From Scleromatobacter sp964418745 (GTDB lineage Bacteria > Pseudomonadota > Gammaproteobacteria > Burkholderiales > Burkholderiaceae_C), in the NCBI GenBank assembly GCA_964418745.1, contig CAYQMX010000030.1, positions 1 to 64,000 of the forward strand: 64,000 nt of DNA. Direction: 5' to 3'. The position numbers were made by a program, and so were the translations under genes. Positions 44,901-52,639 of the stretch are shown here, piece by piece. Numbering within the stretch: the first letter of the stretch is position 1; every line of letters starts with the position of its first letter. Under the pieces are notes generated by a model that was not told where the DNA came from, made no database searches, and saw only the letters and a list, made by a program, of their open reading frames with translations.

Positions 44901-45452
44901 CGCCGCATCGCCGACCTGATCGACTCGCGCGAGCCGCAGGTGCTGTGCGGCATCGTCAGCGACCTGCGCATCATCAACGGCCAGCGCGGCCGCGTCGCCA
45001 TCTTCAAGGTGGACGACAAGACCGAGGCGATCGAGGCGGTGGCCAACGAGGAACTGCTCGACGCCAACCGCGACGCGCTGCGCGACGACGAACTGCTGGT
45101 GGTGCAGGGCAAGGTGCAGCCCGACCGCTTCTCGGGCGGCCTGCGCCTGAACGTCACCCAGGTCTGGGACCTGGCCGCTGCCCGGGCGCGCTTCGGCCGC
45201 TACCTGTCGGTTCAGGCCGAGGGCAACATCGGGCCGCTGGCCGAGCTCGTCAAGCAGTGGCCGGCGCGGCGCTCCAGCACCGAGCATGGCGAGTCCGTCC
45301 ATGGCCTGGGCGTGCGCGTGAAGGTGCGTACCCAGGGCGCCCTGGCCGAGCTCGACCTGGGCGACCAGGGCCGCTTCTGGCCCAGCGACGACGCGCTCGC
45401 GCGCTGGAAGCAGATCATGCCGTCGCAGTCGCCGCAGGTGGTCTACGACTGA
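41904..45452 (+). CDS. dnaE: DNA polymerase III alpha subunit
   Basis: 1182-residue replicative polymerase. The PHP domain at the start has HLRTHTEFSVVDGTL, ALGITDLSNLFGAIKFYKAC and GVKPLIGVDVW. The palm has GPGRGSGAGSLVAYAL and the catalytic DFDIDF (about 43120-43136), with KFDFLGLATLTIL supplying the third acid. The helix-hairpin-helix region and a clamp-binding motif QSGLF (about nt 44714) come next, and an OB fold and tau-binding tail complete it. Length agrees with E. coli DnaE. Unlike the dnaE2 gene at the start of the window it has no low-complexity inserts. No co-transcribed neighbour on the same strand. Confidence 0.98.
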   Translation: MAFVHLRTHTEFSVVDGTLRIDDVAPAARADGQVALGITDLSNLFGAIKFYKACRGKGVKPLIGVDVWMDPLPDAADRVPTRLALLVQDRQGYLNLCELLGRSWTRNVQRAQAWVRWDWLEELGGGLIALSGADLGVVGQALLGGDTARAEAAAAELARIFPGRFYLELQRAGLPTHEAHVRATVPLAARLQLPVVATHPVQFLEPDDFDAHEARVCIAEGETLSNPRRVKRFTREQYFKTQAQMEALFADIPSAIANSVEIARRCNLTLAMGKNYLPDFPTPILADGSAMPMGDYFRQLSFEGLEERLAHLYPDVAKRDAKRPEYVERLEFEIKTILNMGFPGYFLIVSDFILWAKTHGCPVGPGRGSGAGSLVAYALKITDLDPLEYKLLFERFLNPERVSMPDFDIDFCQGNRDRVIDYVKDKYGRDAVSQIATFGTMAAKAALRDIGRVLGMGYGHVDSIAKLIPAPPGKSVTLAKVPANPDPGLVYARKEAPEIDQREAAEEEVAELLALATRVEGIVRNIGMHAGGVLIAPGKITDFCPLYQQPGSDSAVSQFDKDDVEAIGLVKFDFLGLATLTILELAKDFIIARRPERAGFNFESLPLDDPKVYRLFSEGLTESVFQFESRGMQGMLRDAKPSRIGDLIALVALYRPGPMDLIPTFVARKHGKEKVEYPHPLVEPVLSETYGIMVYQEQVMQTAQVLGGYSLGGADMLRRAMGKKKAEEMAKHREIFREGAAKNKIGPEQADEIFDLMEKFAGYGFNKSHAAAYALLSYHTAWLKAHCPAEFYAANMTIEMGDSEKLKVLLADAKQFGITFTPPDVNVCVHRFEPAPGRAGDKLIHYGLGAIKGTGQGAVEAIVAAREGRTEQSDVARPFSSIFDFARRVDRSRVNKRVVDALVKAGGFDLLHPDRACTLASVGLAFEWADAQAAHAQQSGLFDFGGADEHGASTQEPALVQAEPWSIREKLTLEKTAVGFYLSGHMFDQYEPEVRKFCKRRIADLIDSREPQVLCGIVSDLRIINGQRGRVAIFKVDDKTEAIEAVANEELLDANRDALRDDELLVVQGKVQPDRFSGGLRLNVTQVWDLAAARARFGRYLSVQAEGNIGPLAELVKQWPARRSSTEHGESVHGLGVRVKVRTQGALAELDLGDQGRFWPSDDALARWKQIMPSQSPQVVYD

Positions 45453-45585
45453 GTCGCCGGGGCCGGGCCGCGGCGCGACGTTTCCCCGTGTGTGCGCTTT
45501 GTTGCTGCGCTTTACTCGGGGGCTGACAACTTTCGCGAGTCTGAATGCGTTGAACGAGGGCCCCCCCTTTAACATGGAGTCCGCC

Positions 45586-46530
45586 ATGAAACGCACCCTG
45601 GTTGCCGCTGCTGGAGTCGCCCTGTTCGCCGCCTGCGGGCTGGCGAGCGCGGCGTCCTGGACGGTGATCGTCCAGCCGGGCGTCTATGGTCGCGTCGCGA
45701 TCGGCGGCTACGCCGAGCCGCCGCAGGTCTATGCGCCGCAGCCGGTCGTCGTCGTCGACGACGGCTACGGCCAAGGGGTGGAGGAAACCGTCGACCAGGC
45801 CTACGCCACCGACCAGCCGCCGGTGTACCTGTGGGTGCCCGAGTACCAGCGACTGCATTGGGCCCAGTACTGCCGCGAGTACGGCGCCTACGGCGTGCCG
45901 GTGTATTTCGTCGACGACGGCTGGTACCGCGCGAACGTGCTGCGCCGCAACTGGACGCCGGAGCAGCGGTCGTGGAGCCAGCAGCAGTGGCTGGAGCAGG
46001 ATCGCGCCGCCCGCGACCGCTTCGAGCGCCAGCGCTTCGAACGCCAGCGCTACGAACAGCAGCAACGCTGGGCCAACGAGCGCGCCTGGCACGAACAGCC
46101 GCAGCGCGCGGGCGAGGACCGGCGCGCGGCCCAGACCCGCTGGGAGCACGACCGCGCCGAGCAGGACGCGCAGTCCCGCATCCGTTGGGGCTCGGCGCAG
46201 GGCTTCCTGCCCCAGCCCCAACCGTCGACGAACTCCGCGCAGCGACCGCAGCCGGGCACCGGGCAGTGGCAGCCGGCGGGCGGCCAGCCCCAGCCCGCCG
46301 GCAACGGCGGTCGCGCGGGCGGCTATGGGCAGGGCAACGCCGGCCCGCAGTCGGCGCAAGCGCCGGCCGCCTCGCAGGCGCGGGGTCCGGAACGCATCCT
46401 GCCGGGGCTGGGCCTGGCGGGTGGCGATCGCCGCAGCGGCGAGCGCAGGCAGGAGCGCGAGCAACGGCGCGACCAGGTCGACGGCGGCGGCGCCTTCGAG
46501 CGCTGGCACGGCGGCAACCGCGACCGCTGA
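45586..46530 (+). CDS. Secreted Gln/Arg-rich protein of unknown function
   Basis: 314 residues. The ATG at 45586 follows GGAG by eight bases; an earlier in-frame ATG at 45574 lacks this. Signal peptide KRTLVAAAGVALFAACGLASA. The mature protein begins with a short ordered region (QPVVVVDDGYGQ, VYLWVPEYQRLHWAQYCREYGAYGVPVYFVDDGWY) of a kind seen in burkholderial YXWGXW-like envelope proteins. The rest is a long Gln/Arg/Glu helical and then Pro/Gln/Gly-rich segment, likely disordered. No function can be assigned. It follows dnaE by 130 bases. Confidence 0.75.
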   Translation: MKRTLVAAAGVALFAACGLASAASWTVIVQPGVYGRVAIGGYAEPPQVYAPQPVVVVDDGYGQGVEETVDQAYATDQPPVYLWVPEYQRLHWAQYCREYGAYGVPVYFVDDGWYRANVLRRNWTPEQRSWSQQQWLEQDRAARDRFERQRFERQRYEQQQRWANERAWHEQPQRAGEDRRAAQTRWEHDRAEQDAQSRIRWGSAQGFLPQPQPSTNSAQRPQPGTGQWQPAGGQPQPAGNGGRAGGYGQGNAGPQSAQAPAASQARGPERILPGLGLAGGDRRSGERRQEREQRRDQVDGGGAFERWHGGNRDR

Positions 46531-46761
46531 CCCGCGCGGCGAAATCGCCGCGGCAGGGGGGTGATCGTGTCCGTTCGCGGCGGGTGGCGTGCGCGCGCCC
46601 GGCCACGCGGGCCGCGCGGCGTGAGCCCCCGCAACGACGCACGTCAGCGGGATGCCCCGGTGCCGGCGCGCGTCAATTCCCTCACGCGCCCGCGGCGCCG
46701 CGCCCGGGTCAGCACCGTGAATCCCACGTAGTTCTGGGTACCGGCCGCGCTCGACCTCGAC

Positions 46762-46767
46762 CATACT
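46762..46767 (+). promoter_or_regulatory. -10-like box of the patatin gene, predicted leaderless
   Basis: CATACT ends seven bases before the ATG at 46775. Weaker than the other examples because the first T is missing. Confidence 0.3.
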
Positions 46768-46774
46768 CCGCGCC

Positions 46775-47965
46775 ATGCAAGCCCCCCCGACGACCGGCCT
46801 GATCCTCACGGGCGGCGGCGCCCGCGCCGCCTACCAGGTGGGCGTGCTGCGCGCCGTGCACCGCATCCGCCGCGAGGCCGGGGCGCCGCCGGGCAACCCC
46901 TATCCGGTGCTGGCCGGCACCTCTGCCGGCGCGCTCAACGCGGCGGCGCTGGCCTCCGACGCCGACGACATCGACGCTGGCATCGCCAAGCTGGTGCGGG
47001 TGTGGGAGAGCATGCACGTCGACCAGGTCTATCGCACCGATTCGTTCGGCGTGATCCGCACCGGTGCGCGCTGGCTGACCATGATGTCGATGGGCTGGGC
47101 CATCGCCCGGCTGCGCCGCCTGCGTCCGCGCTCGCTGCTGGACAACACCCCGCTGCACGGCCTGCTCGCCGAGATGATCGACCTCGGGCGCCTTGGCCGA
47201 TTGATCGCCGACGGCCACCTGAAGGCGCTGGCGGTCAGCACCTCGAGCTATACCTCGGGCAGCCACGTGACCTTCTACCAGTCGGCGGACCAGTTCCAGC
47301 CCTGGATCCGTTCCAACCGCCTCGCGGTGCCGTGCGACATCACGATGGCGCACCTGCTCGCGTCGGCCGCGATCCCGTTCATGTTTCCTGCCGTCGCGCT
47401 GCCGCTGCAGGGCGCGCACGAATGGTTCGGCGACGGGTCGATGCGCCAGACGGCGCCGATCTCGCCGGCCATCCACCTGGGCGCCGACCGCATCCTGGTG
47501 ATCGGCGCGGGCCGCATGCGCGAGCCGGTCGGGCCGCGCACGACCACGCCGTCGCCGTATCCGTCGATCGCCCAGATCGGCGGCCATGCGCTGTCGTCCA
47601 TCTTCCTCGATGCGCTGGCCGTGGATGCCGAGCGCCTGCAGCGCATCAACGCCACGCTGGCGCTGATCCCCGAGGAGATGCGCACGCACGCCACCCTCAA
47701 GCCGGTGCGCCTGCTGCTGATCTCGCCGTCCGAACGCCTGGACGACATCGCCGGCCGGCACCTGGATGCGCTGCCGCACTCGATCCGCGCGCTGCTGGCC
47801 GGCATCGGCGTGTCCAACAGCGGCCCCGGCAGCAACGGCGCCGCGCTGGCCAGCTACCTGCTGTTCGAGGCCGACTACACGCGCGAGCTGATGGCGCTCG
47901 GCGAGCGGGACACCGAGGCGCGGCGCGCCGAAGTGCTCGCGTTCTTCGACCTCGCCGCGGACTGA
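46775..47965 (+). CDS. Patatin-like phospholipase
   Basis: 396-residue acyl hydrolase. The oxyanion hole is GLILTGGGARAAYQVGVLRA at the N-terminus, the nucleophile Ser lies in GTSAG, and the dyad Asp in FGDGSMRQTAPISPAIHLGAD. Additional conserved DITMAHLLASAAIPFMFPAV is seen. No signal peptide, so a cytosolic or secreted-by-other-means lipase; many Burkholderiales carry this gene as housekeeping, acting on membrane lipids or PHA-associated lipids. Convergent with comEA, separated by a minus-strand terminator. Confidence 0.94.
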   Translation: MQAPPTTGLILTGGGARAAYQVGVLRAVHRIRREAGAPPGNPYPVLAGTSAGALNAAALASDADDIDAGIAKLVRVWESMHVDQVYRTDSFGVIRTGARWLTMMSMGWAIARLRRLRPRSLLDNTPLHGLLAEMIDLGRLGRLIADGHLKALAVSTSSYTSGSHVTFYQSADQFQPWIRSNRLAVPCDITMAHLLASAAIPFMFPAVALPLQGAHEWFGDGSMRQTAPISPAIHLGADRILVIGAGRMREPVGPRTTTPSPYPSIAQIGGHALSSIFLDALAVDAERLQRINATLALIPEEMRTHATLKPVRLLLISPSERLDDIAGRHLDALPHSIRALLAGIGVSNSGPGSNGAALASYLLFEADYTRELMALGERDTEARRAEVLAFFDLAAD

Positions 47966-47979
47966 GCCCGTCCCGGACG

Positions 47980-48006
47980 AAAAAACGCCCCGCGAAACGA
48001 GGCGTT
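47980..48006 (-). terminator. Rho-independent terminator of comEA
   Basis: Stem AACGCCtCG-like with one mismatch (47984-47992 and 47998-48006) and a five-base loop; on the minus strand it runs into TTTTTT. Located 40 bases after the comEA stop. Confidence 0.7.
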
Positions 48007-48046
48007 GTCGTCGGGGCGAGCGCGCGGGCACGCGGCCCGCATCGAT

Positions 48047-48595
48047 TCACTTCTTCTTGGCGGCGGAGGCGGCCGATGCGGCAGCGGCGGCCTTGTCGGC
48101 CTTCTTCTGGGCCTTGGCGGCCTTCTTGGCGTCGGCTTCGGCCTTCTTCAGCTCCTTGGCGGTGCTGGCCGGCGCGGCGGCGGCCGGCGCCGCGGTGGCC
48201 TTGGGGGCGACGGCCGGGGCCGGGGCCGGAGCCGGCGCCGGCGCCGGCGCCGGGGCGGCGGTGGTGGCCTTGACGGGCACGGCGGCCGGCGCGGTCGTCT
48301 TGGCCGGGGCGGCCGGGGCGGCCGCCGCGGCGCCGCTCAGCGCCGCGCCGTTGACGGTCAGGCCGGCGGTCGACAGCTTGGCGGCGCTCTTGTCGCCGAT
48401 GCCCTCGACGCGGGCGATCAGGTCCGGCCAGTCCTTGAAGTTGCCGTTCTTGCGCTCGTCGATGATCTTGGTGGCGATGGCCGGGCCGACGCCCTTGAGC
48501 GCTTCCAGGTCGGCCTGCGTGGCCGTGTTGGCGTCGGCGGCGAACACCGAGAAGGCGAAGAAGGCGAGGAGGGCGACGAGAATGCGTTTGAACAT
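48047..48595 (-). CDS. comEA: ComEA-like helix-hairpin-helix protein with a Lys/Ala-rich tail
   Basis: 182 residues. Signal peptide FKRILVALLAFFAFSVFAA, then the ComEA (HhH)2 DNA-binding domain: ATQADLEALKGVGPAIATKII and DLIARVEGIGDKSAAKLSTAG. ComEA binds incoming DNA in the periplasm during natural transformation. Unlike the usual 70- to 110-residue proteins, this one adds an Ala/Pro/Thr hinge with an AP repeat and a basic helical tail (KKAEADAKKAAKAQKKADKAA) resembling histone H1. AAGGAAG precedes the ATG at 48595. Single gene with its own terminator. Confidence 0.9.
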   Translation of the reverse strand: MFKRILVALLAFFAFSVFAADANTATQADLEALKGVGPAIATKIIDERKNGNFKDWPDLIARVEGIGDKSAAKLSTAGLTVNGAALSGAAAAAPAAPAKTTAPAAVPVKATTAAPAPAPAPAPAPAPAVAPKATAAPAAAAPASTAKELKKAEADAKKAAKAQKKADKAAAAASAASAAKKK

Positions 48596-48764
48596 GGGTG
48601 CTTCCTTGTGGAGGTGAGCGTTGTGCGCGCTGGGGGCGGGGGCGCTGCGACCCGTTGCGGTGCCAGGAACCGGCGCCGCATGCAGTGTCAACGCGGGCGG
48701 TGACGCCGGGTTGACCCGGTTGGCGCGCGCGGCCGGCATTCATGCAGGCGACGTGCAGTGGTTC

Positions 48765-49784
48765 TCAGGCGTGTTGTATGTCCGCCAGTATGCGGGTGAC
48801 CAGCGTCTCGCACCAGTGAGCATTGGTAAAACGCTGCGCCTCGGGGCTGGCCAGGAACTCGCGGATGCCGTGCTGGTACATCGCAAAGTGGCCGGCGTCG
48901 ATGCGCTCGATGGCGGCCAGCATCTCGTGCGGCGTCGCGAACTGGTCGCCGTCGATGTAGCAGTCCTCGGGAATCGGCGGCTTTGCGTGGGTGGTGCCGA
49001 TGTAGACGGGCACGCAGCCGCTGGTCAGGCAGTCGAAGATCTTCTCGCTCAGGTAGCCGGGACTGCCGCGCGAGTTCTCGTAGCAGATCGAGAAGCGGGC
49101 CCGGTCCAGGATCTCTTGCTTGCGGTCTATCGTGCCGCGCCAGCTCGGGAAGGCCGGCGCCGCATCGGGTCGCAGGCGGCGCTTCCATTCGTTGAGCCGC
49201 TTGGCGACGCGGCCCAGGTGGCCGGGCTCGACCGCGGGAATGTCCCAGCCGTGGCCGAACAGGGCGAAGCGGTCGGGCGCGTTGTCCTCGAAGAAGCGGA
49301 TCGCCTCGACGCGGCGGTGGTGCAGGTTGCGCGGATGCGGGTGCAGCAAGGCCTTGTTGGAGGCGATCAGCACGCAGAACAGGTCGCGCTCCTTGAAGTC
49401 GGGCACGGCGCGCAGCGTCAGGTCGTTCGGGTAGTCGAGCGCGATCACGTGCTCGCCGTCGATCAGTTCCTCGTTGCTGGTGAACAGCTTGCGGTAGCGC
49501 GCCAGCTCGACCAGGTTGCCGTTGATCGGCCGCACGATCGGGTCTTCGTAGAGGTAGGCGTAGCTGAACGGGTGCTCGACGCGGCGCTGCGCGTTCAGGT
49601 GCAGCTCGAAGTCAACCTCGCGGCCGGCGTTGACGTCGCGCGTGTTGAGCTCGACGCCTTCGACCGCGAAGCGCTCCCGCAACTGGCGCCAGGGCAGGAA
49701 GAAGTCGCCGCCGTTGGGGCCGGCACCGGGGCGGAACGGCTCGTTGGCGCGCAGGCGGTTGACCACCAGCGTCGCGTAGCGCAT
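48765..49784 (-). CDS. GT10-like (fucosyltransferase-type) glycosyltransferase
   Basis: 339 residues. The C-terminal half has the nucleotide-sugar-binding signature of alpha-1,3-fucosyltransferases: ARFSICYENSRGSPGYLSEKIFDCLTSGCVPVYIG. The N-terminal half includes RYRKLFTSNEELID and FALFGHGWDIP. No signal peptide or membrane helix, so cytosolic, at the membrane face. Donor could be GDP-fucose or another sugar; acceptor unknown. Last gene of a four-gene glycosyltransferase run behind lapAB, separated from the next by about 30 bases. Confidence 0.85.
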   Translation of the reverse strand: MRYATLVVNRLRANEPFRPGAGPNGGDFFLPWRQLRERFAVEGVELNTRDVNAGREVDFELHLNAQRRVEHPFSYAYLYEDPIVRPINGNLVELARYRKLFTSNEELIDGEHVIALDYPNDLTLRAVPDFKERDLFCVLIASNKALLHPHPRNLHHRRVEAIRFFEDNAPDRFALFGHGWDIPAVEPGHLGRVAKRLNEWKRRLRPDAAPAFPSWRGTIDRKQEILDRARFSICYENSRGSPGYLSEKIFDCLTSGCVPVYIGTTHAKPPIPEDCYIDGDQFATPHEMLAAIERIDAGHFAMYQHGIREFLASPEAQRFTNAHWCETLVTRILADIQHA

Positions 49785-49813
49785 CGGCGCGAGGATGGTC
49801 GACGGCGGCCCGC

Positions 49814-50734
49814 TCACGTGAGCGGGCCCTCGCAGGCCTTGAGCAGCCCGCTGTAGATCGAGGTGGGCGCCGGCACTGTCTTCCAGTTGTTGTGCCAGTG
49901 GATCGCGAGGTGGCGCTCGGTGGCCAGTGCGTGCAGGTCCAGCGCGAGGTTGTCGCGCGGGCCGAAGAAGCGCGCGGTGTCCTTGTACAGCAGCGAGGTC
50001 GGGTCCCACAGCGGGTCGAACATCCGGGCCGGATGCACCACCACGCCCAGTTCGGTGCAGACGTGGTCGGCGAACAGGATCCAGGGCAGGAAGTTCTCGA
50101 GTTCGTTGCCCTTGCGGGTGAGCGCGGTGCTCCAGCTGCGGTTGGGCAGGTACAGGATCGCCGAGTTGGCGAACGGCAGCGTCTCCCAGCGGTAGGCCCA
50201 GGCCTTGTCGCCGCAGTGGAGGGTCAGGTCGCTGGTGAAGCAGACATCCAGGTCCACGTAGAGGCAGGCTTCCGGGTAGTGCTCCAGCGCGATCAGGCAG
50301 CGCGCCAGGTCGCCGCGGTAGGCCTTGTTGCGGCTGAAGCCGCCGAACAGCATCGAGGAGTGCTTGTAGGTGAGGCCGAACTGCGGGTGCTCCCACGCGT
50401 TGCGGCGCGCCCATTGCGGCGCGAGCTTGCGGTGCACGGCGCTGCCCAGCTTGCGCAGGCGGGCATGGCGGTCGTAGCGGGCCACCGGCTTGGCGCTGAC
50501 GTGCTTCTCGATCAGCCGGTTCAGCGAGAAGGCACGCACCGCGATGCGTGGGTGCGACTTGATCCACTGCAGCTGCGGTGCCGCGATGGCGCTGGCGTCG
50601 TCCTCGTCCAGCCACAGCTCGTAGCGCGAGTCCGGGTGCTGGCGCAGGAAGCTGCGGAAGTGCAGTTCGGTCACGGCGGGCAGCTGGCCCGACCAGTAGC
50701 CGAAGAACGTGACGGGTGCGGAGGTGGTCGCCAT
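49814..50734 (-). CDS. GT32-like glycosyltransferase (DxD sugar-binding)
   Basis: 306 residues. The fold begins FFGYWSGQLPAVTELHFRSFLRQHPD with ELWLDEDD, and a DxD motif occurs in ACLYVDLDVCFTSDLTL, as in the sugar-binding DXD (Gly_transf_sug) group. The C-terminus HLAIHWHNNWKT is also typical of this group. Catalyses transfer of a hexose to a glycan. Start overlaps the stop of the upstream glycosyltransferase by one base (TGATG). Confidence 0.82.
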   Translation of the reverse strand: MATTSAPVTFFGYWSGQLPAVTELHFRSFLRQHPDSRYELWLDEDDASAIAAPQLQWIKSHPRIAVRAFSLNRLIEKHVSAKPVARYDRHARLRKLGSAVHRKLAPQWARRNAWEHPQFGLTYKHSSMLFGGFSRNKAYRGDLARCLIALEHYPEACLYVDLDVCFTSDLTLHCGDKAWAYRWETLPFANSAILYLPNRSWSTALTRKGNELENFLPWILFADHVCTELGVVVHPARMFDPLWDPTSLLYKDTARFFGPRDNLALDLHALATERHLAIHWHNNWKTVPAPTSIYSGLLKACEGPLT

Positions 50735-51741
50735 CAATGAACCAGGTCGAAGGTCTTGATCAGGATGCGTTCCTTCCAGGTCGCCGGGCGGATCGCCGGG
50801 GACTCGGTGCCGTCGATGGCGGCGCGCACCTGGTCGTAGAAGCGATCCCAGCGGTAGTGGCTGTCGATGGCGTCCTGGCCCTGGCGCTGAGTCTCGCGCA
50901 GCTCGGCGTCGGACATCGCCTGCAGCCGCCTGAACACGGGCTCGGCGGCCGCCGGGTCGTTCAGCGGCACGTTGACGATGCCGGCACGGTTCTCGTAGCC
51001 GCTCTGCATCGTTACCACCGGGATCAGGCCCCAGGCCATGGATTCGAGGATGGTGGTCGGGTTCGCGTCCATCGCGCCGACGGTGATCATGAAGTCGAAA
51101 TCGGCGACGGCGGCGCGCGCCTCGGGCCGGGAGAAGTCCATGAAGCCCAGCACGTGCAGGCCCGGGATCTTCTTGCGGCCGCGACCGATCCAGCTGATGT
51201 CCACGCTCTCGCACTGCTTCTGCAGCTGCGACAGGTAGCCGATGTTCTTGTTGTGCGCCGTGTGGCCGATGTAGACGAACTTGCGCTGGCCCGGCGGGTT
51301 GAACTGCGTCTTCACGAACGGGAAGAAGGTGCGGTTGACGGCGAGATCCATGTGGCGCATCTTGGGGTGCCAGCGGCGGATCGCCGAGGCCTCGATGCGG
51401 TTGAACCAGTAGTTGCCGGTGATGGCCAGGAACAGGTCGCACTGTTCCATGTGGCGGTCGTAGTAGGCCACCTGGCGCAGGTCATCGGCGTAGGGCGCCA
51501 TCAGGATGCGGCGCGCGAAGCCTGGCTGGCTGACCGAGCGGTCGAAGACCGAATCGCGCCGCCAGTGCGGATGGCCCAGCAGCACGTCGCCCGGCTTCGG
51601 CTCGATCTTCACCTTGTCGCGCCAGCCGTAGAAGCGCACGTCGTAGTCGCGCGCCAGCCGGTCGCCCACCTCGTTGCCGATGCAGAAGGGCGACGAGTTG
51701 CGGGTGGCGTCACGCGGATAGACGAAATGGACAGTGGTCAT
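50734..51741 (-). CDS. GT-B fold glycosyltransferase
   Basis: 335 residues with two Rossmann-like halves. The C-terminal half contains FVYIGHTAHNKNIGYLSQLQKQC, ISWIGRGRKKIPGLHVLGFMDF and ANPTTILESMAWGLIPVVTMQSGYENR, consistent with GT4-type donor-binding domains (conserved E in ILES). The N-terminal half holds acceptor-binding GHPHWRRDSVFDR. Likely adds a sugar to LPS core or capsule. Tightly coupled with the downstream GT32-like gene; 120 bases separate it from the GT8-like gene upstream. Confidence 0.8.
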   Translation of the reverse strand: MTTVHFVYPRDATRNSSPFCIGNEVGDRLARDYDVRFYGWRDKVKIEPKPGDVLLGHPHWRRDSVFDRSVSQPGFARRILMAPYADDLRQVAYYDRHMEQCDLFLAITGNYWFNRIEASAIRRWHPKMRHMDLAVNRTFFPFVKTQFNPPGQRKFVYIGHTAHNKNIGYLSQLQKQCESVDISWIGRGRKKIPGLHVLGFMDFSRPEARAAVADFDFMITVGAMDANPTTILESMAWGLIPVVTMQSGYENRAGIVNVPLNDPAAAEPVFRRLQAMSDAELRETQRQGQDAIDSHYRWDRFYDQVRAAIDGTESPAIRPATWKERILIKTFDLVH

Positions 51742-51861
51742 GGCGGCGGTCGGGGCGCGGCGGACGACGAGGCCGCGCGGATTGCGGGGGGCGCGCGCGA
51801 CGCGGGACGCACGCGGTGGGGGCGGACGGCGCGCGAGGGCATCGCGCGTCCCGCGGCGGGG

Positions 51862-52611
51862 CTATTCCTTCCAGTGGTCTGAGATCCAGGGCGAGGCCTT
51901 CGCATGGCGCCAGTTGCCATTGCTGCGGCCCGCCAGGGCGTCGGGCGGGTTCATCACGCCGTGGAAGACGATGATGCGCGCTCCCTGTGGAATCGACGGG
52001 GCGACGACATAGTTGAGCGGAAAGCGTGCGATGCAGTGGTACTTGAAGCTGGCGCACCAGTCGGCTGGCCAGTACTGCAGCTTGCCCTGCTCGTGCAGCA
52101 CGCCCGAGAGGTAGGCCTGCTCGTTGCGGTAGCGCGCGCGCATCGCCGCCGACTCGGCGCGGAACTTCGCCAGCACGTCGGCGTGCGCGCCCAGCTGGAA
52201 GCGGTAGACCGACGAGTTGCCGGTGACGCGCCACGGCCGCTTCCAGTCGTGGATGATCAGGAATTCGCCGGGCAGCTCGAAGAACGGCGTGATGTCGTCG
52301 ACGATCACGATGTCGATGTCGAGGAACAGCGCGGTGCCGCGCAGGCCGTGCAGGTCGGCCTCGAAGGTGGTCAGCTTCTTCCAGCCCCGCTCGGGCAGGC
52401 CGTCTGGCAGCGCCAGGTCGGGAATGGGCAGGCACACGACCTCGTCGCGGATGCCGGCGCTGGAATCGGTCAGGCACACGAACCTGAAGTCGCCGCGCAG
52501 GTGGCGGCGCACCATCGCGTACAGGCGGTTGACGTACTCGGGGCCGTACTTGTCGCCCCATTTCATGCACAGGACGTGGCGCTCGCCCTGCGGCGCGGTG
52601 GTGGCGGTCAC
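51862..52611 (-). CDS. GT8-like (nucleotide-diphospho-sugar) glycosyltransferase
   Basis: 249 residues, starting at a GTG (52611). Shows VNRLYAMVRRHLRGDFRFVCLTD, KLTTFEADLHGLRGTALFLDIDIVIVDDITPFF with the DxD motif, and a C-terminal WCASFKYHCIARFPLNYV, IIVFHGVMNPPDAL that resembles the HxxGxxKPW end of family 8. Cytosolic. First of four glycosyltransferases after lapB (28 bases away), probably for LPS core or O-glycan. Which donor is used cannot be told. Confidence 0.8.
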   Translation of the reverse strand: MTATTAPQGERHVLCMKWGDKYGPEYVNRLYAMVRRHLRGDFRFVCLTDSSAGIRDEVVCLPIPDLALPDGLPERGWKKLTTFEADLHGLRGTALFLDIDIVIVDDITPFFELPGEFLIIHDWKRPWRVTGNSSVYRFQLGAHADVLAKFRAESAAMRARYRNEQAYLSGVLHEQGKLQYWPADWCASFKYHCIARFPLNYVVAPSIPQGARIIVFHGVMNPPDALAGRSNGNWRHAKASPWISDHWKE

Positions 52612-52639
52612 GGGAGCGACCTCGTGGCGGGCATCTGCA

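Noticed and set aside
40962..45596. Minus-strand open frame of 1544 codons
   Set aside because: Only the last 260 codons (TrhO) are real; the rest is the antisense of dnaE with no motif and shadow-type composition.
48210..48260. GCCGGC/GGGGCC-rich tandem repeat
   Set aside because: It encodes the Ala-Pro hinge of ComEA; a low-complexity coding repeat, not an independent element.
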